13,332 bases of DNA from an uncultured Eubacterium sp. (lineage in GTDB: Bacteria; Bacillota; Clostridia; Lachnospirales; Lachnospiraceae), in assembly GCA_910580075.1 (NCBI GenBank), contig CAJTVR010000111.1, positions 1 to 13,332 on the forward strand, read 5' to 3'. Shown here one piece after another: positions 6,592-13,332 of the stretch. A program made the position numbers and the translations under genes. How positions within the stretch are numbered: position 1 is the stretch's first letter; each line of letters starts with the position of its first letter. The notes beneath the pieces are model-generated. The model worked only from the letters and a program-made list of their open reading frames with translations, had not been told where the DNA came from and did not search any database.

Positions 6592-6673
6592 GTACTTTTC
6601 GTATTTATTACCTCCGGTTTATTGCTTCAAGACAGATCAAAATGGAGGAGGCGGGCTTTTTTGACGGCAAATT

Positions 6674-6722
6674 ATAAGAAAAGAAAGCGGCGGCTTGAAA
6701 TCTGTTATTCCAAAACCGCCGC
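6674..6722 (-). terminator. Terminator of the blaI-blaR1-like operon
   Basis: GCGGCGG (6687-6693) pairs with CCGCCGC (6716-6722). On the minus strand this is followed by TTTCTTTTCTTATAAT. It lies about 95 bases after the M56 gene stop and before the PBP promoter, separating the two transcription units. The rest of 6592-6817 shows no gene. Confidence 0.75.
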
Positions 6723-6817
6723 AGGGCTGCCTGTATTTTGTCCGGGCGTGCAGATACCAGCCGCCGAAACAATGTTTTTTTATTATGCCGTTGTTCTGTC
6801 AGAAGTGCCGAACATTA

Positions 6818-9322
6818 TCATGATGCGTTTGCTGACGCAATCGAAACACTGCCCTTTACATTTCTCAAAGCGCCGTCCGGAGCCTGAAGGTACAGCTGAT
6901 AGGTACCAGGCTTTGTTACCGGAGGCCCAACGGTAAAATCTGCAGTACATTCCAGCGCTTCCCCTGGCTGACGCTGGTTATTCACTGACCAGTAAGCCAC
7001 ATCTTTCTTCTCTTTCTTTGCAAAAAAGACCTTCATTCTGTTTCCCTTTTTCGCTGAAATGTCGTACAGAATTTCGTCCCCGTCGTACAATGTGTACTCA
7101 CCCAGGCAGACAGTTTCTCCCGCCGCTACCTTCTTGAAATCAACAGGGATGATTTCTATATCAGTTTTATGATCCGGGTCATCCATATCCCCCAGCAGTT
7201 TAGTCACTTCCGCCTCAGTCAGATAGGAAACGCCTGTGATTTTGTTTTTCGCATCACGGACAATTTTGATATTAACAGTTCCTTTTGGGTTCATATTCAG
7301 CGTGCAAAAGGATTTGCCGGCCTGGGTGTCTAAAAAAACGCTGACAAGCTGGCCCTGGTAGTAATAATCTTTGCCGTCCATCGTAACGCCTGCAGCCCGG
7401 TATTCCTCAGTCTGCGCTTTTGCCCATTTTTTCTGCTGCTTCTCTTTCAGCCCGTCAGACTCCCCGCTCCTGTTCAGCTTATCAAAGAGTATGGACTGAA
7501 ATGCCCGTTTCCCATCTTCCAGCGCCCTGCCCAGCCAAAGTTCCAGCTCCGCTTCATCCATACGGTCCGTAAGGATGGAGAAAAACGCCATTTCTTCATC
7601 GGTATATGCCTTTTCCGCGAAACTGGCAAATTGAGAAGAATTTGTATCCAGCCTGCGCACAGCGGCAGAGAAGAAAGAAATGTCACCATCCGCATAGAGC
7701 TTTTCAAGCCACATCTTTTGAGTATTTTTATCCAGCCGGGGAAAAGTAATTTCAAACAGAGGCAGACTTCCGGCTTTATAATACTGATCTATCTTTGAAG
7801 AATGACCCTTAATGCTCACTTCCGCTTTTTTTGGATAGACAAAATTATCATAAGACCGGCTCCCTTGTCCAATCGCAAGGACTGCTCCAACCGATTTTCC
7901 TGTAATATTCCTACCCGCGCCCGTGATATCATAATCCCGCAAAATAACATTATAAATATGAGCATTCCGGGCAACACCAAACAGCCCTATAATCTCAGCG
8001 TCCGGGTCGGTCATGGTAAGTCCTGCAATTTCAAAACCGTTGCCTGTAAAAGTGCCTGTAAATGGATGTTCCCATGTTCCAATGGGTATCCATTCGTCCG
8101 TGGATAAGCGGATATCCGCCTGCTGCATATAATTCTGATCCATGCCATACTCACCTGATCCAATAGCTCTGAGCTGGGCTTCATTATAAACTAAATAATA
8201 TGATGTTCCCTTAATATCCAATGTTTCCATTTCTAGCGAACTGCCATCCGGCACATCCACGGCGGCAGAATAAGTCCCGGCGAAAGCTGCACTGAATATA
8301 ATACACAGCGTCAGCATACCTGTCAAAAACTGAACTGCTTTTGATTTTTTCTTAAATTTCATAATCGCACCTAACCTTTCTTTTAACAGTTGTTTATTTT
8401 CGCTTAAAGTAACGGCTCCAAGATTTTCTTTGTATCTCCCAGCTGCAGCCATCGCGTCAAGCAGGGTTTTCCCGTAGTCCTTCGCATGAGCGGATCCTAT
8501 TTTTGCGAGAACCGCCTCATCACAGGAAAATTCGCACGCCTTTGTGACTTCCCGGCTCATAAGATATACAAGCGGGTTAAACCAATGCAGGCAGACCGTA
8601 ATCTGTACCAGCCACTTATAGAACATATCCCGCCGTTTGTAGTGCATCAGTTCATGCAGGATGATATAGCGAAAATCTTTTTCAGGAATATCTGCGCTGG
8701 GCAGTACGATACACGGACGGAAAAAGCCAATCAGCAGAGGGGAAGAAACCAACGGATTGACGCATAATTCAATGGGCTTTTTGATGCCCGACTGCTCCGC
8801 AACAATAGAAAGTTCGTCTAACCGCTCAATGTCAGAAACCGGGGTCAATCCAGCACGGATATACCGCATAAAGCCCTGATAGATTGTTATTTTTCGTATC
8901 AGCAAGCCCAGCGCGGCCACCAGCCACACCAGCCAGATCTGATTGATTAGCAACACTCCAATATCTTGAAGTGGGTGGGCAGTTGTTACATCATCTGCCG
9001 GACTACTTACCGTTTCATTGTGATGTTCTGCCCCAACAGCGGGAGCAAGATTGCTTCCCGGAACGTTTAGTGGGGGCTGTTGCTGCGGCGGTAAAGGAGC
9101 GGTCTGGGATATTGCCTGATCGACAGCCTGATATGCCTTCCCCATCAGGCTTACTTCCGTCCCGAACGGGAGCAGCAGCCGCAAAACAACAACCAGCCAA
9201 ATGTAATACTGCCATTGCCGGCTGATTTTGTTTTTCAAAAACTGTTTTCCACAAAGCAAAGCCAGAATAAGCAAGCTGCCGGAAAAGGACATGGATAAGA
9301 AAATTTTCAAAACTATGTTCAT
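6818..9322 (-). CDS. BlaR1-like M56 metallopeptidase with atypical ectodomain
   Basis: The product is an 834-aa membrane protein. The N-terminal part (about 1-350) has the M56/BlaR1 layout: membrane helices near 4-24, 38-53, 123-142 and 330-350, with a zinc-protease motif HELMH (His223, Glu224, His227) and CDEA (Glu269). In known BlaR1/MecR1, drug binding outside activates this cytoplasmic protease, which leads to loss of BlaI. After helix 330-350 the usual penicillin-binding domain is missing, with no SxxK/YGN/KTG set. Instead there is a GLUG-like stretch (about 375-465, including PFTGTFTGNGFEIAGL and GLFG), then about three diverged 30-residue repeats (535-617, each with an 'FFS.L..RLD'-like core), then a beta-rich C-terminus. 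The ligand is unknown. A beta-lactam sensor is only one possibility. It is translationally coupled to blaI through an ATGA overlap, and typical BlaR1 is about 600 aa. Confidence 0.85.
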   Translation of the reverse strand: MNIVLKIFLSMSFSGSLLILALLCGKQFLKNKISRQWQYYIWLVVVLRLLLPFGTEVSLMGKAYQAVDQAISQTAPLPPQQQPPLNVPGSNLAPAVGAEHHNETVSSPADDVTTAHPLQDIGVLLINQIWLVWLVAALGLLIRKITIYQGFMRYIRAGLTPVSDIERLDELSIVAEQSGIKKPIELCVNPLVSSPLLIGFFRPCIVLPSADIPEKDFRYIILHELMHYKRRDMFYKWLVQITVCLHWFNPLVYLMSREVTKACEFSCDEAVLAKIGSAHAKDYGKTLLDAMAAAGRYKENLGAVTLSENKQLLKERLGAIMKFKKKSKAVQFLTGMLTLCIIFSAAFAGTYSAAVDVPDGSSLEMETLDIKGTSYYLVYNEAQLRAIGSGEYGMDQNYMQQADIRLSTDEWIPIGTWEHPFTGTFTGNGFEIAGLTMTDPDAEIIGLFGVARNAHIYNVILRDYDITGAGRNITGKSVGAVLAIGQGSRSYDNFVYPKKAEVSIKGHSSKIDQYYKAGSLPLFEITFPRLDKNTQKMWLEKLYADGDISFFSAAVRRLDTNSSQFASFAEKAYTDEEMAFFSILTDRMDEAELELWLGRALEDGKRAFQSILFDKLNRSGESDGLKEKQQKKWAKAQTEEYRAAGVTMDGKDYYYQGQLVSVFLDTQAGKSFCTLNMNPKGTVNIKIVRDAKNKITGVSYLTEAEVTKLLGDMDDPDHKTDIEIIPVDFKKVAAGETVCLGEYTLYDGDEILYDISAKKGNRMKVFFAKKEKKDVAYWSVNNQRQPGEALECTADFTVGPPVTKPGTYQLYLQAPDGALRNVKGSVSIASANAS

Positions 9323-9702
9323 TGCCGCTCTTTCCCCTTCTCCAACAGCTTTTTCAAGTCCTCATATTCCGCGTCTGTCAGCAGATCGCCCATAATCAGA
9401 TTGGAAACCAGCCCTTTTGCGCTCCCCTCATAAATCTTATCCAGGAAATTTTTTGTCTGCGCTGTCTGGTATTCTGCTTCTGAAATGAGCGTGGTATATT
9501 CGTTGCGGCGTCCGATTTTCTTAGCACTCAGAAAGCCTTTGTTCATCAGCCGCGATAGGAGTACAATCAAGGTATTCTTTTGACATGTCCTGCCTGCTGC
9601 TGCCAGCCCGTCCATGATATAAGGAAACAGCGTCACCTCCTGCGGGTTTCCCCATACGATTTTCATAATTTCAAGTTCGGCGTCGGATAATTTCTGTAAC
9701 AT
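9319..9702 (-). CDS. blaI: BlaI/MecI-family transcriptional repressor
   Basis: The product is a 127-aa dimeric DNA-binding protein. The N-terminus LSDAELEIMKIVW and the winged-helix stretch NTLIVLLSRLMNKGFL..KKIGRRNEYT are the hallmark of BlaI/MecI/CopY repressors. The C-terminal helices (QTKNFLDKIYEGSAKGLVSN onward) form the dimerisation part, which in known systems is lost after BlaR1 activation. AGGAGG lies 8 bases upstream of the ATG. Its stop overlaps the next start (ATGA), so it is coupled to the M56 gene. Two AACA-N3-TGTT dyads in its promoter suggest autoregulation. The symbol denotes family membership; the effector and full regulon are not shown by the sequence. Confidence 0.88.
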   Translation of the reverse strand: MLQKLSDAELEIMKIVWGNPQEVTLFPYIMDGLAAAGRTCQKNTLIVLLSRLMNKGFLSAKKIGRRNEYTTLISEAEYQTAQTKNFLDKIYEGSAKGLVSNLIMGDLLTDAEYEDLKKLLEKGKERQ

Positions 9703-9728
9703 GCTTTATCCCTCCTATCCTATTGTAT

Positions 9729-9739
9729 AACACAATGTT
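9729..9739. promoter_or_regulatory. Operator B of the blaI promoter
   Basis: AACACAATGTT is a dyad (AACA-N3-TGTT) downstream of the -10 box, near the expected start site. Its centre is 25 bases from operator A. Confidence 0.55.
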
Positions 9740-9748
9740 GACAATTAA

Positions 9749-9777
9749 AATATAACACGATGTTGTCCTTCTGTCAA
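9749..9777 (-). promoter_or_regulatory. Promoter of blaI-blaR1-like operon
   Basis: On the minus strand TTGACA (9777-9772) and TATATT (9754-9749) are exactly 17 bases apart, a near-consensus promoter. Operator A fills the spacer next to the -10 box, so strong expression would depend on release of repression. Confidence 0.8.
9754..9764. promoter_or_regulatory. Operator A of the blaI promoter
   Basis: AACACGATGTT repeats the AACA-N3-TGTT dyad of operator B and lies between the -35 and -10 boxes. It is likely the primary autorepression site of the BlaI-family protein encoded directly downstream. Confidence 0.6.
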
Positions 9778-9830
9778 GTTTATATGTTACAGAAGAAAAA
9801 ATCATTTTTGCAGATTCTGGCAGACTGAAA

Positions 9831-9859
9831 TTGCAAACAGCGGCAAAATATGCTATATT
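9831..9859 (+). promoter_or_regulatory. Promoter P1 upstream of the PIN-like gene
   Basis: TTGCAA (9831-9836) and TATATT (9854-9859) are 17 bases apart on the plus strand. Transcription would start near 9866, leaving a leader of about 230 bases before the first gene. Confidence 0.5.
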
Positions 9860-9936
9860 AAATTAGCGTCTGTATATTTTCAAAAATCATTATACAAATC
9901 TGAACGATCTTTTGAAAAAGGAATTTTAAGCAGGCC

Positions 9937-9964
9937 TTGCAAAAACTTTACAATTGGTTATAAT
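9937..9964 (+). promoter_or_regulatory. Promoter P2 upstream of the PIN-like gene
   Basis: TTGCAA (9937-9942) and a consensus TATAAT (9959-9964) are 16 bases apart. It would give a shorter leader starting near 9971, still upstream of the strong hairpin at 10006-10051. Confidence 0.55.
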
Positions 9965-10005
9965 AGATAAAGAATAAAAATACAGAATGCCGCGTAAATA
10001 ATTAA

Positions 10006-10051
10006 AAAAGCGTGTTTGACAATTTCAGTATTGAATGTTAAACACGCTTTT
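10006..10051 (+). terminator. Leader hairpin, possible attenuator or bidirectional terminator
   Basis: AAAAGCGTGTTT (10006-10017) is perfectly complementary to AAACACGCTTTT (10040-10051), a 12-bp stem. The T-run is short on the plus strand and longer (TTTTTT) on the minus strand. It lies between both plus-strand promoters and the PIN-like gene, so it may end a short leader RNA, attenuate the operon, or stop antisense transcription toward blaI. A TTGACA inside the loop (10016-10021) could alternatively serve as a -35, but the matching -10 is poor. Confidence 0.55.
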
Positions 10052-10094
10052 ATAAGAACTAATGAAAGGAATGAGAAGAAAAGGATGAGAAAAA

Positions 10095-10676
10095 ATGGCA
10101 TATTATTTAGTTGATTACGAAAACGTAAGAATCCACGGATTAGACGGATTGGACAGCCTCTCGCAAAAAGACGAGGTGTGTATTTTTTATAGCGACAACG
10201 CAGACAGCCTGACATTTGAGCTTCATTTTATCTTAAATGAGGCAAAAGCTAAAATAGCGTATCAGAAGGTAGAAATCGGAACAAAAAATGCACTGGATTT
10301 TCAGCTGTCTTCTTATCTCGGGTATCTGATCAGCCAGAATAAAGACAGCAAAAATACTGAATATTTTATTGTTACGGCAGACGGCGGATTTTCAGTACTT
10401 GTAAATTACTGGAACAAAAAAGATGTCGTCGTAAAAACGGTTATGGACTGTACCGGAAAAGATGAAAAAGCAGAAGCTGAACAGCTGTTTTTAAAAATAG
10501 AAAATCTGATTCAGCAAAAAGAAATGGTTCCTGCAGTTGCAGAAATTATACAGCACTGCCGCTCAAAACAGGAAGTTCACAACGCCCTGATTAAAGAAAT
10601 CAAAGACAGCAAAAAAGCCAGTGAAATATACCGGGCAGTCAGACCTTTGCTGGCAGATAAACAGGGACGTGCATGA
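10095..10676 (+). CDS. PIN-like domain protein (putative RNase)
   Basis: The product is a 193-aa soluble protein. The start MAYYLVDYENVR, then GLDGL..L...DEVCIFYSDNADSL, the KNALDFQLSSYLGYLI block and FIVTADGGFSVLVNYW, match PIN-like proteins. In these, acidic residues (Asp7, Glu9, the Asp of NALDFQ and the Asp of TADGGF) hold metal in a nuclease site. The last 70 residues are helical and charged, of unknown role. The substrate is unknown; an RNA target is inference from the fold. AAGGA precedes the ATG by about 9 bases. It is the first gene of a likely operon with upp and an aminotransferase, with only 23 bases to the upp start. Confidence 0.75.
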   Translation: MAYYLVDYENVRIHGLDGLDSLSQKDEVCIFYSDNADSLTFELHFILNEAKAKIAYQKVEIGTKNALDFQLSSYLGYLISQNKDSKNTEYFIVTADGGFSVLVNYWNKKDVVVKTVMDCTGKDEKAEAEQLFLKIENLIQQKEMVPAVAEIIQHCRSKQEVHNALIKEIKDSKKASEIYRAVRPLLADKQGRA

Positions 10677-10699
10677 CAAACAGAAAAGGAGAAAGACGC

Positions 10700-11329
10700 A
10701 TGGAAAATATTTTTTATATGGACCATCCATTAATCCAGCATAAAATTTCTATGCTGCGTGATCAGCAGACAGGTACCAATGAATTTCGCAAACTGGTAGA
10801 AGAGATTGCAGTTTTGATGGGATATGAGGCATTCCGGGATCTGCCTATGGAATCTGTAGAAGTGCAGACTCCGCTGGAGACCTGCCAGACGCCTGTAATC
10901 TCCGGGAAGAAACTGGCAGTTGTGCCAATTTTAAGAGCCGGGCTAGGAATGGTCAACGGCATTCTGACGCTCGTGCCAAGTGCCAAAGTCGGTCATATCG
11001 GCCTTTGCCGCAATCATGAAACCCATGAGCCGGAAGAATATTACTGCAAGCTGCCAAGTCCTATTGAAGAACGGACCATTGCTGTATTAGACCCTATGCT
11101 GGCTACCGGAGGATCTGCCGTAGCTGCTGTGAATTTTATTAAGGAACATGGCGGGAAACATATTAAATTTCTCTGTGTTATTGCTGCCCCGGAAGGTATC
11201 GAACGGTTTCATAAGGCACACCCGGATGTACAGCTTTACTGCGGATGCCTGGACCGCTGCCTGAACGAAGAAGCATACATCTGCCCGGGCCTCGGAGATG
11301 CCGGCGACCGGATTTTCGGCACTAAATAG
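10700..11329 (+). CDS. upp: Uracil phosphoribosyltransferase
   Basis: The product is a 209-aa cytoplasmic enzyme of pyrimidine salvage, making UMP and pyrophosphate from uracil and PRPP. Visible signatures are HPLIQHKISMLRD at the start, PILRAGLGMVNG, the PRPP loop VLDPMLATGGSA, and the uracil-binding tail CPGLGDAGDRIFGT at the end. The length matches the family. I use the ATG at 10700, with AAGGAG 8 bases upstream; an in-frame ATG at 10673 overlaps the previous stop but would add nine residues not usual for the family. It sits between the PIN-like gene and an aminotransferase gene on the same strand. Confidence 0.95.
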   Translation: MENIFYMDHPLIQHKISMLRDQQTGTNEFRKLVEEIAVLMGYEAFRDLPMESVEVQTPLETCQTPVISGKKLAVVPILRAGLGMVNGILTLVPSAKVGHIGLCRNHETHEPEEYYCKLPSPIEERTIAVLDPMLATGGSAVAAVNFIKEHGGKHIKFLCVIAAPEGIERFHKAHPDVQLYCGCLDRCLNEEAYICPGLGDAGDRIFGTK

Positions 11330-11364
11330 CATCAGCACAAACATATTACAAAGGAGCATCAGAC

Positions 11365-12564
11365 ATGTCAAACTTAAATGAAAAAATGACAGCTCTCGGC
11401 ACACAGCGTTCTGTGATTCGTGAACTGTTTGAATACGGAAAAATGAAAGCAGCTGAAATCGGCGCTGAACATGTATTCGATTTTTCCATAGGCAACCCAA
11501 GCGTGCCGTCTCCGGCATCCGTCAACGAAACTGCACAGAAAATACTGGCAGAAATGGACCCGGTTTTGCTCCATGGCTACACAAGTGCCCAGGGAGACGC
11601 CGGTGTGCGTTCCGCGCTGGCAGATTCTGTCAACAGACGTTTCCATACGGATTATACAGCTGACAATTTCTATATGACCGCAGGCGCTGCTGCCGCTTTA
11701 TGCTGCTGCCTTCACGCCGTCTGCTGCAGCGGGGATGAAGTCGTAATCTTCGCGCCGTACTTCCCTGAATATATCGTATTCACAGAAGGTGCCGGCGCAA
11801 AGCCTGTCATTATACCGGCTGATACGGATGCTTTCCAGATTGATTTTGCTGCACTCGCCCAGGCTCTTACCCCTTCGGTCAAAGCAGTCATTGTCAATTC
11901 GCCTAACAATCCTTCCGGTGCGGTCTATAATGCGGATACGGTAAAAAAACTGGCTGATCTGCTGGATGCAAAATCAGCCGAGTACCATCATCCTATTTAT
12001 CTGATTGCAGACGAGCCATACCGTGAAATCGTATTCTCTGGCACGCAGGTTCCTTTTCTGCCTGATTATTACCGCAATACACTGGTATGCTATTCCTGGT
12101 CAAAATCGCTTTCCCTGCCAGGGCAGCGTATGGGCTATGTGCTTGTTCCGTCTGCCGCAGATGATTTTGAACTGCTCTATGCTGCAGTGGCCGGTGCCGG
12201 ACGCACTCTTGGATACGTCAATGCGCCAAGCCTGTTCCAGCGGGTCTGTGCTGCCTGTGCCGATGAGACATCCGATATTTCGATTTATGAAACAAATAAA
12301 AACCTGTTATTAAAAAGCCTGAGGGAAATGGGCTACCATGTCACAGAACCGGGCGGAACATTTTACATGTTTCCACGCTCACTGGAAGCAGATGATCTGG
12401 CATTTGCAGCTCGTGCCAAAGAGCTGAACCTTTTAATAGTACCAGGGAGCGGTTTTGGATGCCCGGGACATGTACGTATTTCATACTGTGTACCGACCTC
12501 GCGCATCGAAAAATCTCTTCCGGCATTTGAGAAACTGGCTGGATTGTACCATTTGAAACATTAA
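11365..12564 (+). CDS. Class I/II pyridoxal-phosphate aminotransferase (aspartate aminotransferase-like)
   Basis: The product is a 399-aa cytoplasmic fold-type I PLP enzyme. Key parts are DFSIGNPSVPSP near residue 40, the Tyr of LLHGYTSAQGD, NSPNNPSG for the cofactor ring, DEPYR (Asp216), the Schiff-base lysine in SWSKSLSLPGQRMGY (Lys247), and Arg371 in HVRISYC for the substrate carboxylate. Transfer of an amino group between an amino acid and a 2-oxoacid is the likely reaction. Substrate (aspartate, aromatic or other) cannot be decided from the motifs. AAAGGAG lies 9 bases before the ATG. The gap from upp is 35 bases with no terminator, so it is probably last in this operon. Confidence 0.88.
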   Translation: MSNLNEKMTALGTQRSVIRELFEYGKMKAAEIGAEHVFDFSIGNPSVPSPASVNETAQKILAEMDPVLLHGYTSAQGDAGVRSALADSVNRRFHTDYTADNFYMTAGAAAALCCCLHAVCCSGDEVVIFAPYFPEYIVFTEGAGAKPVIIPADTDAFQIDFAALAQALTPSVKAVIVNSPNNPSGAVYNADTVKKLADLLDAKSAEYHHPIYLIADEPYREIVFSGTQVPFLPDYYRNTLVCYSWSKSLSLPGQRMGYVLVPSAADDFELLYAAVAGAGRTLGYVNAPSLFQRVCAACADETSDISIYETNKNLLLKSLREMGYHVTEPGGTFYMFPRSLEADDLAFAARAKELNLLIVPGSGFGCPGHVRISYCVPTSRIEKSLPAFEKLAGLYHLKH

Positions 12565-12620
12565 TCTGCCAATGGGCTATCGGATCATGACACAGACCTG
12601 TCTGCCCCCATCAAAAAAAT

Positions 12621-12680
12621 TATCTCTCGCAGAATTTCGTGCTTTTCAGCAAAGAATCTTCTGCGGGAGATATCTTTTTT
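12621..12680 (+). terminator. Strong bidirectional terminator
   Basis: TATCTCTCGCAGAA (12621-12634) pairs with TTCTGCGGGAGATA (12659-12672), with a single T-G wobble. TCTTTTTTC follows, and an A-run (12613-12619) precedes the stem, so it can work in both directions. It closes the aminotransferase operon and shields it from the IS remnant to the right. Confidence 0.85.
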
Positions 12681-12697
12681 CTCGTTTGAACTTGTTT

Positions 12698-13050
12698 CTA
12701 TTCTCCTGCCTGTTCTAAAACCATACGTTCTGTGCTGGTGTCCTGGCGTGGACAGACTACCTGTATGCCCGTTTCACGCATATGGCGGTAAACAGCTCAG
12801 AGGCCGGATTTTTTTTGAGCCGCTCATTCCGGGTGGTAAGCCTGCCGATCTGGGCGCAGGGTTCATCAAGTTCCGCTTCATGAACCTTCTGTTCTTTCCG
12901 CTTTTTGGCTGTATCGTTTTCAAAAACGGAGGGAAGCCCTGTGACGGCCTCTTTTTTCCATTTTGAAAGCATATTTGGGTGGATCCCATTTTCAGAAGCA
13001 ATTTCATTGAAGGGTCTTTCACCCCTTAACACCTCAAGAACAATAATATT
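12698..13050 (-). pseudogene. Internally deleted IS3-family insertion element (orfA plus orfB fragment)
   Basis: The minus strand encodes VLEVLRGERPFNEIASENGI, HPNMLSKWKKEAVTGLPSVF and a charged coiled coil (KRKEQKVHEAELDEPCAQIG, RLTTRNERLKK). This is the helix-turn-helix and leucine-zipper part of an IS3-family OrfA lacking its first residues. In another frame, the fragment AVYRHMRETGIQVVCPRQDT matches the early HTH-like part of OrfB, then stops at 12700-12698. The DDE catalytic core is missing. The element is dead: it has no start, a stop within the junction and no clear terminal repeats. Confidence 0.72.
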
Positions 13051-13064
13051 TTTATATATTATTA

Positions 13065-13093
13065 TTCAAATCCCCACCAAAATATGCTATAAT
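13065..13093 (+). promoter_or_regulatory. Promoter of the right toxin
   Basis: TTCAAA (13065-13070) and a consensus TATAAT (13088-13093) are 17 bases apart. Transcription would begin near 13100, leaving a 67-base leader before the toxin ATG. Confidence 0.55.
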
Positions 13094-13166
13094 ATTTCAT
13101 AATCAGTGTAGACAGTATGGGGATAGTTCCTCGGTTGCCCTTTTCGGAAATGGAAAGGGGGATTCT

Positions 13167-13250
13167 ATGAATACTCTTGAAGTATTAACGCTCGTTTTGG
13201 TTATATTCGCAGCATTAACATACATAGACAACCACAGCAACCGTAAATAG
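13167..13250 (+). CDS. Putative holin-like type I toxin, 27 aa
   Basis: The peptide starts MNTLEVLTLVLVIFAALTYI and ends DNHSNRK: one hydrophobic helix (about 4-19) followed by a short polar, basic tail. This is the shape of a small Firmicutes holin-like toxin, of a subtype different from the peptide at the left end of the window. AAAGGGGG lies about 6 bases before the ATG, and a promoter precedes it at 13065-13093. A convergent RNA is predicted just downstream. It probably acts on the cell membrane; toxicity is inferred from the family. Confidence 0.65.
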   Translation: MNTLEVLTLVLVIFAALTYIDNHSNRK

Positions 13251-13255
13251 ACAGG

Positions 13256-13308
13256 AAAAAAGCTATCCTCTACCGCAAATGGTTCTTTCTGAACTTTGGG
13301 TATAGGCA
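13256..13308 (-). ncRNA. Antisense antitoxin RNA of right toxin, predicted
   Basis: On the minus strand a TATAAT box (13320-13315) would start a transcript near 13308; its -35 lies outside the window. The RNA would fold CTATACC against GGATAG and end in CTTTTTTCC (complement of 13255-13262), a terminator. It would overlap the 3' end of the toxin mRNA, as in TxpA/RatA pairs. The ends are estimates. Confidence 0.45.
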
Positions 13309-13332
13309 ACAAAAATTATAGGTTGAAATCAC

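Noticed and set aside
6583..6599. AAAAGT/ACTTTT inverted repeat as another operator
   Set aside because: It overlaps the -35 box but does not match either dyad type; probably chance in AT-rich DNA.
6766..6778. AACAATGTT as a third site for the local BlaI
   Set aside because: The spacing between half-sites differs from the AACA-N3-TGTT dyads, and there is no promoter beside it.
6622..6936. A 104-aa plus-strand frame over the blaR1 terminator
   Set aside because: It runs through the hairpin at 6687-6722 and into the M56 gene antisense, with no recognisable content.
13041..13063. AATAATAT/ATATTATT palindrome near the right toxin promoter
   Set aside because: Pure AT self-complementarity in an AT-rich spacer; too weak to call a terminator or binding site.

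Overview
The window looks like chromosome of a Gram-positive Clostridia bacterium, probably a gut Lachnospiraceae or relative. The reasons are AGGAGG-type ribosome binding sites, mid-range GC, a class D beta-lactamase resembling the clostridial CDD type, a BlaI/M56 pair, TnpV and holin-like type I toxins. No rRNA, tRNA or CRISPR array is visible. The species call is inference; the gene calls come from reading motifs.

Left edge (1-280): a 37-aa holin-like type I toxin with a convergent antisense RNA and its promoter. From 281 to 2078 is a graveyard of mobile DNA: an IS4-like transposase tail, a Fic-like C-terminal fragment, one intact ORF resembling a domain of large polyvalent proteins, and a frameshifted tnpV. 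A 31-bp direct repeat with one mismatch flanks the Fic fragment and the intact ORF.

Centre (2079-9777, all minus strand): a beta-lactam response region in two transcription units. The first is blaI-blaR1-like (9702 to 6818). It has an ATGA overlap, a TTGACA-17-TATATT promoter covered by AACA-N3-TGTT dyads, and a terminator. Its M56 protein has no penicillin-binding sensor domain; a GLUG-like and repeat-containing ectodomain takes its place. The second unit is a class B PBP (6349 to 3515) followed by a lipoprotein class D beta-lactamase (3353 to 2079). The PBP promoter, TTGACT-17-TAATAT, carries TTAC-N4-GTAA dyads of the classic BlaI/MecI type, and a degenerate second copy of the whole promoter-operator module lies downstream. 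The inferred logic is co-induction of a target PBP and a secreted hydrolase by beta-lactams. The two units have different operator types, so the local BlaI may not be the repressor of the PBP unit.

Right (9831-12680, plus strand): a leader with two possible promoters and a strong hairpin, then a PIN-like domain protein, uracil phosphoribosyltransferase (upp) and a class I aminotransferase, closed by a strong bidirectional terminator. The right edge holds an internally deleted IS3-family remnant and a second holin-like type I toxin (27 aa) with a probable antisense RNA, so the window is bracketed by two unrelated small toxins.
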